A DNA stretch of 64,000 nucleotides, taken from NCBI RefSeq assembly GCF_910592395.1, contig NC_088312.1:16811292-16875291 (forward strand). The letters are read 5' to 3'. Within the stretch, counting starts at the first letter, position 1; every line of letters starts with the position of its first letter. This document shows, piece after piece, positions 53,405 through 64,000 of this stretch. The translations under genes and the position numbers were made by a program. This DNA is from Lineus longissimus. Its lineage: Eukaryota > Nemertea > Pilidiophora > Heteronemertea > Lineidae. The notes beneath the pieces were generated by a model. The model was not told the DNA's origin. It did no database searches and worked only from the letters and a program-made list of their open reading frames with translations.

Positions 53405-56400
53405 CACTCTGATTATTGTTTTCATTATTATCGTCATATTTATTTGTTTATGTTGTGAATTATATACATTTGTTTTCATGCGTATATAATGGTTACGTAT
53501 TATAAACGCCTATTATACTGGTTTCATTCACTCCGGATTTGATTGATTCCTTGTATCCTCATTCCTAGTATCCATTACCGATTAAGTACAGTAATATCTT
53601 GATACAATCACACTCTGATTATTGTTTTCATTATTATCGTCATATTTATTTGTTTAGGTAGTGAATTATATACATTTGTTTTCATATTCTTTATGCGTAT
53701 ATATGGTATTATAAACGCCTATTATACTTTCGCTTAGTCGTAATATTCAGCTATATGGTTTGATTCACTCCGTCAAACCTTGAGTTTTATCGGTAGGCAT
53801 ATTGTGATTTGATTGATTCCTTGTATCCTCATTCCTAGTATCCTTATTATTACCGATTAAGTACAGGAATATCTTGATACAATCACACTCTGATTATTGT
53901 TTTCATTATTATCGTCATATTTATTTGTTAAGGTAGTGAATTATATACATTTGTTTTCATATTCTTTATGCGTATATATGGTTAAGTATTATAAACGCCT
54001 ATTATACTTTCGCTTAGTCGTAATATTCAGCTATATGGTTTCATTCACTCCGTCAAACCTTGAGTTTTATCGGTAGGCATATTGTGATTTGATTGATTCC
54101 TTGTATCCTCATTCCTAGTATCCTTATTATTACCGATTAAGTACAGTAATATCTTGATACAATCACACTCTGATTATTGTTTTCATTATTATCGTCATAT
54201 TTATTTGTTTAGGTAGTGAATTATATACATTTGTTTTCATATTCTTTATGCGTATATATGTTTAGGTATTATAAACGCCTATTATACTTTCGCTTAGTCG
54301 TAATATTCAGCTATATGGTTTCATTCACTCCGTCAAACCTTGAGTTTTATCGATAGGCATATTGTGATTTGATTGATTCCTAGTATCCTCATTCCTAGTA
54401 TCCTTATTATTACCGATTAAGTACAGTAATATCTTGATACAATCACACTCTGATTATTGTTTTCATTATTATCGTCATTTTTATTTGTTTATGTTGTGAA
54501 TTATATACATTTGTTTTCATGCGTATATAATGGTTACGTATTATAAACGCCTATTATACTGGTTTCATTCACTCCGGATTTGATTGATTCCTTGTATCCT
54601 CATTCCAAGTATCCATTACCGATTAAGTACAGTAATATCTTGATACAATCACACTCTGATTATTGTTTTCATTATTATCGTCATATTTATTTGTTTAGCT
54701 AGTGAATTATATACATTTGTTTTCATATTCTTTATGCGTATATATGATTAGGTATTATAAACGCCTATTATACTTTCGCTTAGTCGTAATATTCAGCTAT
54801 ATGGTTTCATTCACTACGTCAAACCTTGAGTTTTATCGATAGGCATATTGTGATTTGATTGATTCCTAGTATCCTCATTCCTAGTATCCTTATTATTACC
54901 GATTAAGTACAGTAATATCTTGATACAATCACATTCTGATTATTGTTTTCATTATTATCGTCATTTTTATTTGTTTATGTTGTGAATTATATACATTTGT
55001 TTTCATGCGTATATAATGGTTACGTATTATAAACGCCTATTATACTGGTTTCATTCACTCCGGATTTGATTGATTCCTTGTATCCTCATTCCAAGTATCC
55101 ATTACCGATTAAGTACAGTAATATCTTGATACAATCACACTCTGATTATTGTTTTCATTATTATCGTCATATTTATTTGTTTAGCTAGTGAATTATATAC
55201 ATTTGTTTTCATATTCTTTATGCGTATATATGATTAGGTATTATAAACGCCTATTATACTTTCGCTTAGTCGTAATATTCAGCTATATGGTTTCATTCAC
55301 TCCGTCAAACCTTGAGTTTTATCGATAGGCATATTGTGATTTGATTGATTCCTAGTATCCTCATTCCTAGTATCCTTATTATTACCGATTAAGTACAGTA
55401 ATATCTTGATACAATCACACTCTGATTATTGTTTTCATTATTATCGTCATTTTTATTTGTTTATGTTGTGAATTATATACATTTGTTTTCATGCGTATAT
55501 AATGGTTACGTATTATAAACGCCTATTATACTGGTTTCATTCACTCCGGATTTGATTGATTCCTTGTATCCTCATTCCAAGTATCCATTACCGATTAAGT
55601 ACAGTAATATCTTGATACAATCACACTCTGATTATTGTTTTCATTATTATCGTCATATTTATTTGTTTAGCTAGTGAATTATATACATTTGTTTTCATAT
55701 TCTTTATGCGTATATATGATTAGGTATTATAAACGCCTATTATACTTTCGCTTAGTCGTAATATTCAGCTATATGGTTTCATTCACTCCGTCAAACCTTG
55801 TGTTTTATCGATAGGCATATTGTGATTTGATTGATTCCTAGTATCCTCATTCCTAGTATCCTTATTATTACCGATTAAGTACAGTAATATCTTGATACAA
55901 TCACAATCTGATTATTGTTTTCATTATTATCGTCATATTTATTTGTTTATGTTGTGAATTATATACATTTGTTTTCATGCGTAAATAATGGTTACGTATT
56001 ATAAACGCCTATTATACTGGTTTCATTCACTCCGGATTTGATTGATTCCTTGTATCCTCATTCCTAGTATCCATTACCGATTAAGTACAGTAATATCTTG
56101 ATACAATCACACTCTGATTATTGTTTTCATTATTATCGTCATATTTATTTGTTAAGGTAGTGAATTATATACATTTGTTTTCATATTCTTTATGCGTATA
56201 TATGGTTAGGTATTATAAACGCCTATTATACTTTCGCTTAGTCGTAATATTCAGCTATATGGTTTCATTCACTCCGTCAAACCTTGAGTTTTATCGATAG
56301 GTATATTGTGATTTGATTGATTCCTAGTATCCTCATTCCTAGTATCCTCATTCCTAGTATCCTTATTATTATCGATTAAGCACAGTAATATCTTGATACA

Positions 56401-56676
56401 ATCACACTCTGATTATTGTTTTCATTATTATCGTCATATTTATTTGTTTATGTTGTCAATTATATACATTTGTTTTCATGCGTATATAATGGTTACGTAT
56501 TATAAACGCCTATTATACTTTCGCTTAGTCGTAATATTCAGCTATATGGTTTCATTCACTACGTCAAACCTTGAGTTTTATCGATAGGCATATTGTGATT
56601 TGATTGATTCCTAGTATCCTCATTCCTAGTATCCTTATTATTACCGATTAAGTACAGTAATATCTTGATACAATCA
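53405..56676 (+). repeat. Core plus expanded tail (3,272 bp)
   Basis: The core is followed by a run of 280+206 dimers before 295 and 272. It is 972 bp, exactly two dimers, longer than the standard module. It carries a at 55984 (gcgtaaataatgg), otherwise seen only in tails next to gamma. Private changes: cattctg at 54932 and ccttgtgttttatcg near 55797. Chimera at 56405-56676. Confidence 0.88.
54166..56109 (+). repeat. 486-bp dimer (L280+S206) in four tandem copies
   Basis: Units start at 54166, 54652, 55138 and 55624, each L280 followed by S206. Other tails carry two such dimers, and the first tail (18480-21265) carries three. The dimer is therefore the smallest unit whose number changes in this region. 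Confidence 0.88.
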
Positions 56677-58776
56677 CACTCTGATTATTGTTTTCATTAT
56701 TATCGTCATTTTTATTTGTTTATGTTGTGAATTATATACATTTGTTTTCAAGCGTATATAATGGTTACGTATTATAAACGCCTATTATACTGGTTTCATT
56801 CACTCCGGATTTGATTGATTCCTTGTATCCTCATTCCAAGTATCCATTACCGATTAAGTACAGTAATATCTTGATACAATCACACTCTGATTATTGTTTT
56901 CATTATTATCGTCATATTTATTTGTTTAGCTAGTGAATTATATACATTTGTTTTCATATTCTTTATGCGTATATATGATTAGGTATTATAAACGCCTATT
57001 ATACTTTCGCTTAGTCGTAATATTCAGCTATATGGTTTCATTCACTCCGTCAAACCTTGAGTTTTATCGATAGGCATATCGTGATTTGATTGATTCCTTG
57101 TATCCTCATTCCTAGTATACAGTAATATATTGATACAATTGCACTCATTATCGTCACATTTATTTATTCACTCCGTCAAACCTTGAGTTTTATCGATAGG
57201 CATATTGTGATTTGATTTATTCCTAGTATCCTCATTCATAGTATCCTTATTATTATCGATTAAGTACAGTAATATCTTGATACAATCACACTCTGATTAT
57301 TGTTTTCATTATTATCGTCATATTTATTTGTTTATGTTGTGAATTATATACATTTGTTTTCATATTCTTTATGCGTATATATGTTTAGGTATTATAAACG
57401 CCTATTATACTTTCGCTTAGTCGTAATATTCAGCTATATGGTTTCATTCACTCCGTCAAACCTTGAGTTTTATCGATAGGCATATTGTGATTTGATTGAT
57501 TCCTAGTATCCTCATTCCTAGTATCCTTATTATTACCGATTAAGTACAGTAATATCTTGATACAATCACACTCTGATTATTGTTTTCATTATTATCGTCA
57601 TATTTATTTGTTTATGTTGTGAATTATATACATTTGTTTTCATGCGTATATAATGGTTACGTATTATAAACGCCTATTATACTGGTTTCATTCACTCCGG
57701 ATTTGATTGATTCCTTGTATCCTCATTCCAAGTATCCATTACCGATTAAGTACAGTAATATCTTGATACAATCACACTCTGATTATTGTTTTCATTATTA
57801 TCGTCATATTTATTTGTTTAGCTAGTGAATTATATACATTTGTTTTCATATTCTTTATGCGTATATATGATTAGGTATTATAAACGCCTATTATACTTTC
57901 GCTTAGTCGTAATATTCAGCTATATGGTTTCATTCACTCCGTCAAACCTTGAGTTTTATCGATAGGCATATCGTGATTTGATTGATTCCTTGTATCCTCA
58001 TTCATAGTATACAGTAATATATTGATACAATTGCACTCATTATCGTCACATTTATTTATTCACTCCGTCAAACCTTGAGTTTTATCGATAGGCATATTGT
58101 GATTTGATTTATTCCTAGTATCCTCATTCATAGTATCCTTATTATTATCGATTAAGTACAGTAATATCTTGATACAATCACACTCTGATTATTGTTTTCA
58201 TTATTATCGTCATATTTATTTGTTTATGTTGTGAATTATATACATTTGTTTTCATGCGTATATAATGGTTACGTATTATAAACGCCTATTATACTGGTTT
58301 CATTCACTCCGGATTTGATTGATTCCTTGTATCCTCATTCCTAGTATCCATTACCGATTAAGTACAGTAATATCTTGATACAATCACACTCTGATTATTG
58401 TTTTCATTATTATCGTCATATTTATTTGTTTATGTTGTGAATTATATACATTTGTTTTCATGCGTATATAATGGTTACGCCTATTATACTGGTTTCATTC
58501 ACTCCGGATTTGATTGATTCCTTGTATCCTCATTCCTAGTATCCATTACCGATTAAGTACAGTAATATCTTGATACAATCACACTCTGATTATTGTTTTC
58601 ATTATTATCGTCATATTTATTTGTTTATGTTGTGAATTATATACATTTGTTTTCATGCGTATATAATGGTTACGCCTATTATACTGGTTTCATTCACTCC
58701 GGATTTGATTGATTCCTTGTATCCTCATTCCTAGTATCCATTACCGATTAAGTACAGTAATATCTTGATACAATCA
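56677..58776 (+). repeat. Beta head module, standard (2,100 bp)
   Basis: Monomers: 206, 259t, 147, 280, 206, 259t, 147, 206, 195, 195. Same order and length as 21266-23365. A private tttcaagcgtat is seen near 56748. From 57569 onward it is part of a 6.4-kb block that repeats 23366-29797. Confidence 0.88.
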
Positions 58777-61076
58777 CACTCTGATTATTGTTTTCATTAT
58801 TATCGTCATATTTATTTGTTTATGTTGTGAATTATATACATTTGTTTTCATGCGTATATAATGGTTACGTATTATAAACGCCTATTATACTGGTTTCATT
58901 CACTCCGGATTTGATTGATTCCTTGTATCCTCATTCCTAGTATCCATTACCGATTAAGTACAGTAATATCTTGATACAATCACACTCTGATTATTGTTTT
59001 CATTATTATCGTCATATTTATTTGTTTAGGTAGTGAATTATATACATTTGTTTTCATATTCTTTATGCGTATATATGGTATTATAAACGCCTATTATACT
59101 TTCGCTTAGTCGTAATATTCAGCTATATGGTTTCATTCACTCCGTCAAACCTTGAGTTTTATCGGTAGGCATATTGTGATTTGATTGATTCCTTGTATCC
59201 TCATTCCTAGTATCCTTATTATTACCGATTAAGTACAGGAATATCTTGATACAATCACACTCTGATTATTGTTTTCATTATTATCGTCATATTTATTTGT
59301 TAAGGTAGTGAATTATATACATTTGTTTTCATATTCTTTATGCGTATATATGGTTAAGTATTATAAACGCCTATTATACTTTCGCTTAGTCGTAATATTC
59401 AGCTATATGGTTTCATTCACTCCGTCAAACCTTGAGTTTTATCGGTAGGCATATTGTGATTTGATTGATTCCTTGTATCCTCATTCCTAGTATCCTTATT
59501 ATTACCGATTAAGTACAGGAATATCTTGATACAATCACACTCTGATTATTGTTTTCATTATTATCGTCATATTTATTTGTTTAGGTAGTGAATTATATAC
59601 ATTTGTTTTCATATTCTTTATGCGTATATATGTTTAGGTATTATAAACGCCTATTATACTTTCGCTTAGTCGTAATATTCAGCTATATGGTTTCATTCAC
59701 TCCGTCAAACCTTGAGTTTTATCGATAGGCATATTGTGATTTGATTGATTCCTAGTATCCTCATTCCTAGTATCCTTATTATTACCGATTAAGTACAGTA
59801 ATATCTTGATACAATCACACTCTGATTATTGTTTTCATTATTATCGTCATTTTTATTTGTTTATGTTGTGAATTATATACATTTGTTTTCATGCGTATAT
59901 AATGGTTACGTATTATAAACGCCTATTATACTGGTTTCATTCACTCCGGATTTGATTGATTCCTTGTATCCTCATTCCAAGTATCCATTACCGATTAAGT
60001 ACAGTAATATCTTGATACAATCACACTCTGATTATTGTTTTCATTATTATCGTCATATTTATTTGTTTAGCTAGTGAATTATATACATTTGTTTTCATAT
60101 TCTTTATGCGTATATATGATTAGGTATTATAAACGCCTATTATACTTTCGCTTAGTCGTAATATTCAGCTATATGGTTTCATTCACTCCGTCAAACCTTG
60201 AGTTTTATCGATAGGCATATTGTGATTTGATTGATTCCTAGTATCCTCATTCCTAGTATCCTTATTATTACCGATTAAGTACAGTAATATCTTGATACAA
60301 TCACAATCTGATTATTGTTTTCATTATTATCGTCATATTTATTTGTTTATGTTGTGAATTATATACATTTGTTTTCATGCGTATATAATGGTTACGTATT
60401 ATAAACGCCTATTATACTGGTTTCATTCACTCCGGATTTGATTGATTCCTTGTATCCTCATTCCTAGTATCCATTACCGATTAAGTACAGTAATATCTTG
60501 ATACAATCACACTCTGATTATTGTTTTCATTATTATCGTCATATTTATTTGTTAAGGTAGTGAATTATATACATTTGTTTTCATATTCTTTATGCGTATA
60601 TATGGTTAGGTATTATAAACGCCTATTATACTTTCGCTTAGTCGTAATATTCAGCTATATGGTTTCATTCACTCCGTCAAACCTTGAGTTTTATCGATAG
60701 GTATATTGTGATTTGATTGATTCCTAGTATCCTCATTCCTAGTATCCTCATTCCTAGTATCCTTATTATTATCGATTAAGCACAGTAATATCTTGATACA
60801 ATCACACTCTGATTATTGTTTTCATTATTATCGTCATATTTATTTGTTTATGTTGTCAATTATATACATTTGTTTTCATGCGTATATAATGGTTACGTAT
60901 TATAAACGCCTATTATACTTTCGCTTAGTCGTAATATTCAGCTATATGGTTTCATTCACTACGTCAAACCTTGAGTTTTATCGATAGGCATATTGTGATT
61001 TGATTGATTCCTAGTATCCTCATTCCTAGTATCCTTATTATTACCGATTAAGTACAGTAATATCTTGATACAATCA
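58777..61076 (+). repeat. Core plus tail module, standard (2,300 bp)
   Basis: Nine monomers in standard order, colinear with 24574-26873 at offset 34,203 bp. Differences found: 59134 (c versus g), 59587 (a versus t) and 60901 (t versus c). Chimera at 60805-61076. Confidence 0.88.
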
Positions 61077-62715
61077 CACTCTGATTATTGTTTTCATTAT
61101 TATCGTCATATTTATTTGTTTAGCTAGTGAATTATATACATTTGTTTTCATATTCTTTATGCGTATATATGATTAGGTATTATAAACGCCTATTATACTT
61201 TCGCTTAGTCGTAATATTCAGCTATATGGTTTCATTCACTCCGTCAAACCTTGAGTTTTATCGATAGGCATATCGTGATTTGATTGATTCCTTGTATCCT
61301 CATTCCTAGTATACAGTAATATATTGATACAATTGCACTCATTATCGTCACATTTATTTATTCACTCCGTCAAACCTTGAGTTTTATCTATAGGCATATT
61401 GTGATTTGATTTATTCCTAGTATCCTCATTCATAGTATCCTTATTATTATCGATTAAGTACAGTAATATCTTGATACAATCACACTCTGATTATTGTTTT
61501 CATTATTATCGTCATATTTATTTGTTTATGTTGTGAATTATATACATTTGTTTTCATGCGTATATAATGGTTACGTATTATAAACGCCTATTATACTGGT
61601 TTCATTCACTCCGGATTTGATTGATTCCTTGTATCCTCATTCCTAGTATCCATTACCGATTAAGTACAGTAATATCTTGATACAATCACACTCTGATTAT
61701 TGTTTTCATTATTATCGTCATATTTATTTGTTTAGGTAGTGAATTATATACATTTGTTTTCATATTCTTTATGCGTATATATGTTTAGGTATTATAAACG
61801 CCTATTATACTTTCGCTTAATCACACTCTGATTATTGTTTTCATTATTATCGTCATATTTATTTGTTTAGGTAGTGAATTATATACATTTGTTTTCATAT
61901 TCTTTATGCGTATATATGTTTAGGTATTATAAACGCCTATTATACTTTCGCTTAGTCGTAATATTCAGCTATATGGTTTCATTCACTCCGTCAAACCTTG
62001 AGTTTTATCGATAGGCATATTGTGATTTGATTGATTCCTAGTATCCTCATTCCTAGTATCCTTATTATTACCGATTAAGTACAGTAATATCTTGATACAA
62101 TCACACTCTGATTATTGTTTTCATTATTATCGTCATTTTTATTTGTTTATGTTGTGAATTATATACATTTGTTTTCATGCGTATATAATGGTTACGTATT
62201 ATAAACGCCTATTATACTGGTTTCATTCACTCCGGATTTGATTGATTCCTTGTATCCTCATTCCAAGTATCCATTACCGATTAAGTACAGTAATATCTTG
62301 ATACAATCACACTCTGATTATTGTTTTCATTATTATCGTCATATTTATTTGTTTAGCTAGTGAATTATATACATTTGTTTTCATATTCTTTATGCGTATA
62401 TATGATTAGGTATTATAAACGCCTATTATACTTTCGCTTAGTCGTAATATTCAGCTATATGGTTTCATTCACTCCGTCAAACCTTGAGTTTTATCGATAG
62501 GCATATCGTGATTTGATTGATTCCTTGTATCCTCATTCATAGTATACAGTAATATATTGATACAATTGCACTCATTATCGTCACATTTATTTATTCACTC
62601 CGTCAAACCTTGAGTTTTATCGATAGGCATATTGTGATTTGATTTATTCCTAGTATCCTCATTCATAGTATCCTTATTATTATCGATTAAGTACAGTAAT
62701 ATCTTGATACAATCA
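61077..62715 (+). repeat. Alpha head module, copy 4 (1,639 bp)
   Basis: Same eight monomers as 26874-28512 at offset 34,203 bp. Private t at 61389 (atctatagg for atcgatagg) destroys a ClaI word. Truncated monomer at 61689-61823. Confidence 0.88.
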
Positions 62716-64000
62716 CACTCTGATTATTGTTTTCATTATTATCGTCATATTTATTTGTTTATGTTGTGAATTATATACATTTGTTTTCATGCGTATATAA
62801 TGGTTACGTATTATAAACGCCTATTATACTGGTTTCATTCACTCCGGATTTGATTGATTCCTTGTATCCTCATTCCTAGTATCCATTACCGATTAAGTAC
62901 AGTAATATCTTGATACAATCACACTCTGATTATTGTTTTCATTATTATCGTCATATTTATTTGTTTAGGTAGTGAATTATATACATTTGTTTTCATATTC
63001 TTTATGCGTATATATGGTATTATAAACGCCTATTATACTTTCGCTTAGTCGTAATATTCAGCTATATGGTTTGATTCACTCCGTCAAACCTTGAGTTTTA
63101 TCGGTAGGCATATTGTGATTTGATTGATTCCTTGTATCCTCATTCCTAGTATCCTTATTATTACCGATTAAGTACAGGAATATCTTGATACAATCACACT
63201 CTGATTATTGTTTTCATTATTATCGTCATATTTATTTGTTAAGGTAGTGAATTATATACATTTGTTTTCATATTCTTTATGCGTATATATGGTTAAGTAT
63301 TATAAACGCCTATTATACTTTCGCTTAGTCGTAATATTCAGCTATATGGTTTCATTCACTCCGTCAAACCTTGAGTTTTATCGGTAGGCATATTGTGATT
63401 TGATTGATTCCTTGTATCCTCATTCCTAGTATCCTTATTATTACCGATTAAGTACAGGAATATCTTGATACAATCACACTCTGATTATTGTTTTCATTAT
63501 TATCGTCATATTTATTTGTTTAGGTAGTGAATTATATACATTTGTTTTCATATTCTTTATGCGTATATATGTTTAGGTATTATAAACGCCTATTATACTT
63601 TCGCTTAGTCGTAATATTCAGCTATATGGTTTCATTCACTACGTCAAACCTTGAGTTTTATCGATAGGCATATTGTGATTTGATTGATTCCTAGTATCCT
63701 CATTCCTAGTATCCTTATTATTACCGATTAAGTACAGTAATATCTTGATACAATCACACTGATTATTGTTTTCATTATTATCGTCATTTTTATTTGTTTA
63801 TGTTGTGAATTATATACATTTGTTTTCATGCGTATATAATGGTTACGTATTATAAACGCCTATTATACTGGTTTCATTCACTCCGGATTTGATTGATTCC
63901 TTGTATCCTCATTCCAAGTATCCATTACCGATTAAGTACAGTAATATCTTGATACAATCACACTCTGATTATTGTTTTCATTATTATCGTCATATTTATT
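62716..64000 (+). repeat. Core module and start of a gamma head, cut by the window edge
   Basis: Core 206, 275, 280, 280 spans 62716-63756. The next monomer begins cactgatt at 63757 and is 204 bp, as at the start of each complete gamma head. The last partial monomer starts at 63961. By analogy with 28513-29757 the sequence beyond the window should be gamma. Confidence 0.85.

Larger units (their letters stand above)
1..64000. repeat. Satellite DNA array, entire window, head-to-tail
   Basis: Every line of the window is a variant of one sequence family, always in the same orientation; I found no inverted segment and no non-satellite interruption. Phased on the word cactct, the spacings fall into a small set: 135, 142, 144, 147, 195, 204, 206, 254, 258, 259, 272, 275, 280 and 295 bp, with 274 complete intervals. 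Recurrent landmarks include cctattatact, ttcattcactccg, gattgattcc and gtacagtaatatcttgatac. A 206-bp monomer counted in full has A 54, T 92, C 34 and G 26. No coding gene, RNA gene or mobile element is supported anywhere. Both edges are cut inside the array, so its true extent is larger. A role in centromere or heterochromatin is inference from array size and HOR structure only. Confidence 0.97.
57569..64000 (+). repeat. 6.4-kb long-range duplicate, right copy
   Basis: Right partner of 23366-29797. Upstream of it the two paths differ (280 at 57289-57568 versus 195 at 23171-23365). That places the left boundary of the shared block within that monomer. The right boundary lies outside the window. 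Confidence 0.87.

Noticed and set aside
1-64000. CRISPR array
   Set aside because: The units are 135-295 bp and entirely homologous to one another. There are no short direct repeats separated by unique spacers and no cas genes.
1-64000. Transposable element or SINE/LINE insertion
   Set aside because: No terminal repeats, target-site duplications, poly-A tracts or coding domains were seen, and no stretch falls outside the satellite family.
1-64000. Telomeric repeat or simple microsatellite tract
   Set aside because: No run of a 5-8 bp telomere-like motif. The only short tandem unit is the 15-bp word, in at most three copies per monomer.
1-64000. tRNA, rRNA or other structured RNA genes
   Set aside because: No cloverleaf-length set of pairing arms, no recognisable rRNA core, and only short AT-rich dyads such as attac/gtaat with 5-bp arms.

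Overview
The whole 64 kb window is one uninterrupted, head-to-tail satellite DNA array. I see no protein gene, tRNA, rRNA, transposon or unique spacer sequence. Every stretch can be assigned to a family of related monomers. Using the recurring word cactct (or its variants) as a phase mark, I stepped through the array by eye. I count 274 complete monomer intervals plus a partial one at each end, with a mean spacing of about 233 bp. One 206-bp monomer counted base by base is 29% G+C, with T far above A on the given strand. A long array of this kind with higher-order repeats (HORs) points to a eukaryotic nuclear genome, probably centromeric, pericentromeric or other heterochromatin. I cannot name the species or satellite family from sequence alone.

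Monomers. There are two backbones. The long form L is 280 bp (also 275 and 295). The short form S is 206 bp (also 195). S equals L minus four indels of 28, 33, 8 (net) and 5 bp, which sum to exactly 74. The remaining classes derive from these: L with a 21-bp loss (259t), a doubly deleted remnant (147, with 144 and 142 variants) that always follows 259t, S-to-L chimeras of 259 bp (259s) and 272 bp, and a 135-bp truncated L.

Layout. 1-1095 is a mixed edge segment that recurs 13,558 bp downstream. 1096-10921 holds four copies of a 9-monomer HOR (HOR-A, 2,211 bp, two copies at exactly that length), with an internal 749-bp duplication and a later rearranged copy. 10922-15682 is a transition zone built from pieces of both neighbours. 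From 15683 to the end the array is fully tiled by modules. Three 'head' modules (alpha about 1,639 bp, beta about 2,100 bp, gamma about 2,797 bp) alternate with a shared 1,041-bp 'core', which usually continues through a 1,259-bp 'tail' ending in a 272-bp chimeric monomer. Order: gamma, core+tail, beta, core+tail, alpha, core, gamma, core+tail, core, gamma, core+tail, beta, core, beta, core+tail, alpha, core+tail, alpha, core+tail, beta, core+tail, alpha, core, gamma (cut by the window edge).

History. Copies kilobases to tens of kilobases apart differ by only a few substitutions. One 6.4-kb pair 34,203 bp apart shows five substitutions that I could find and no net indel. This fits recent, repeated block duplication by unequal exchange or conversion. 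The eight 64-codon open frames in the 272-bp chimeras are chance by-products of that copying, not genes. All monomer boundaries, lengths and substitution counts were read by eye and should be confirmed computationally.
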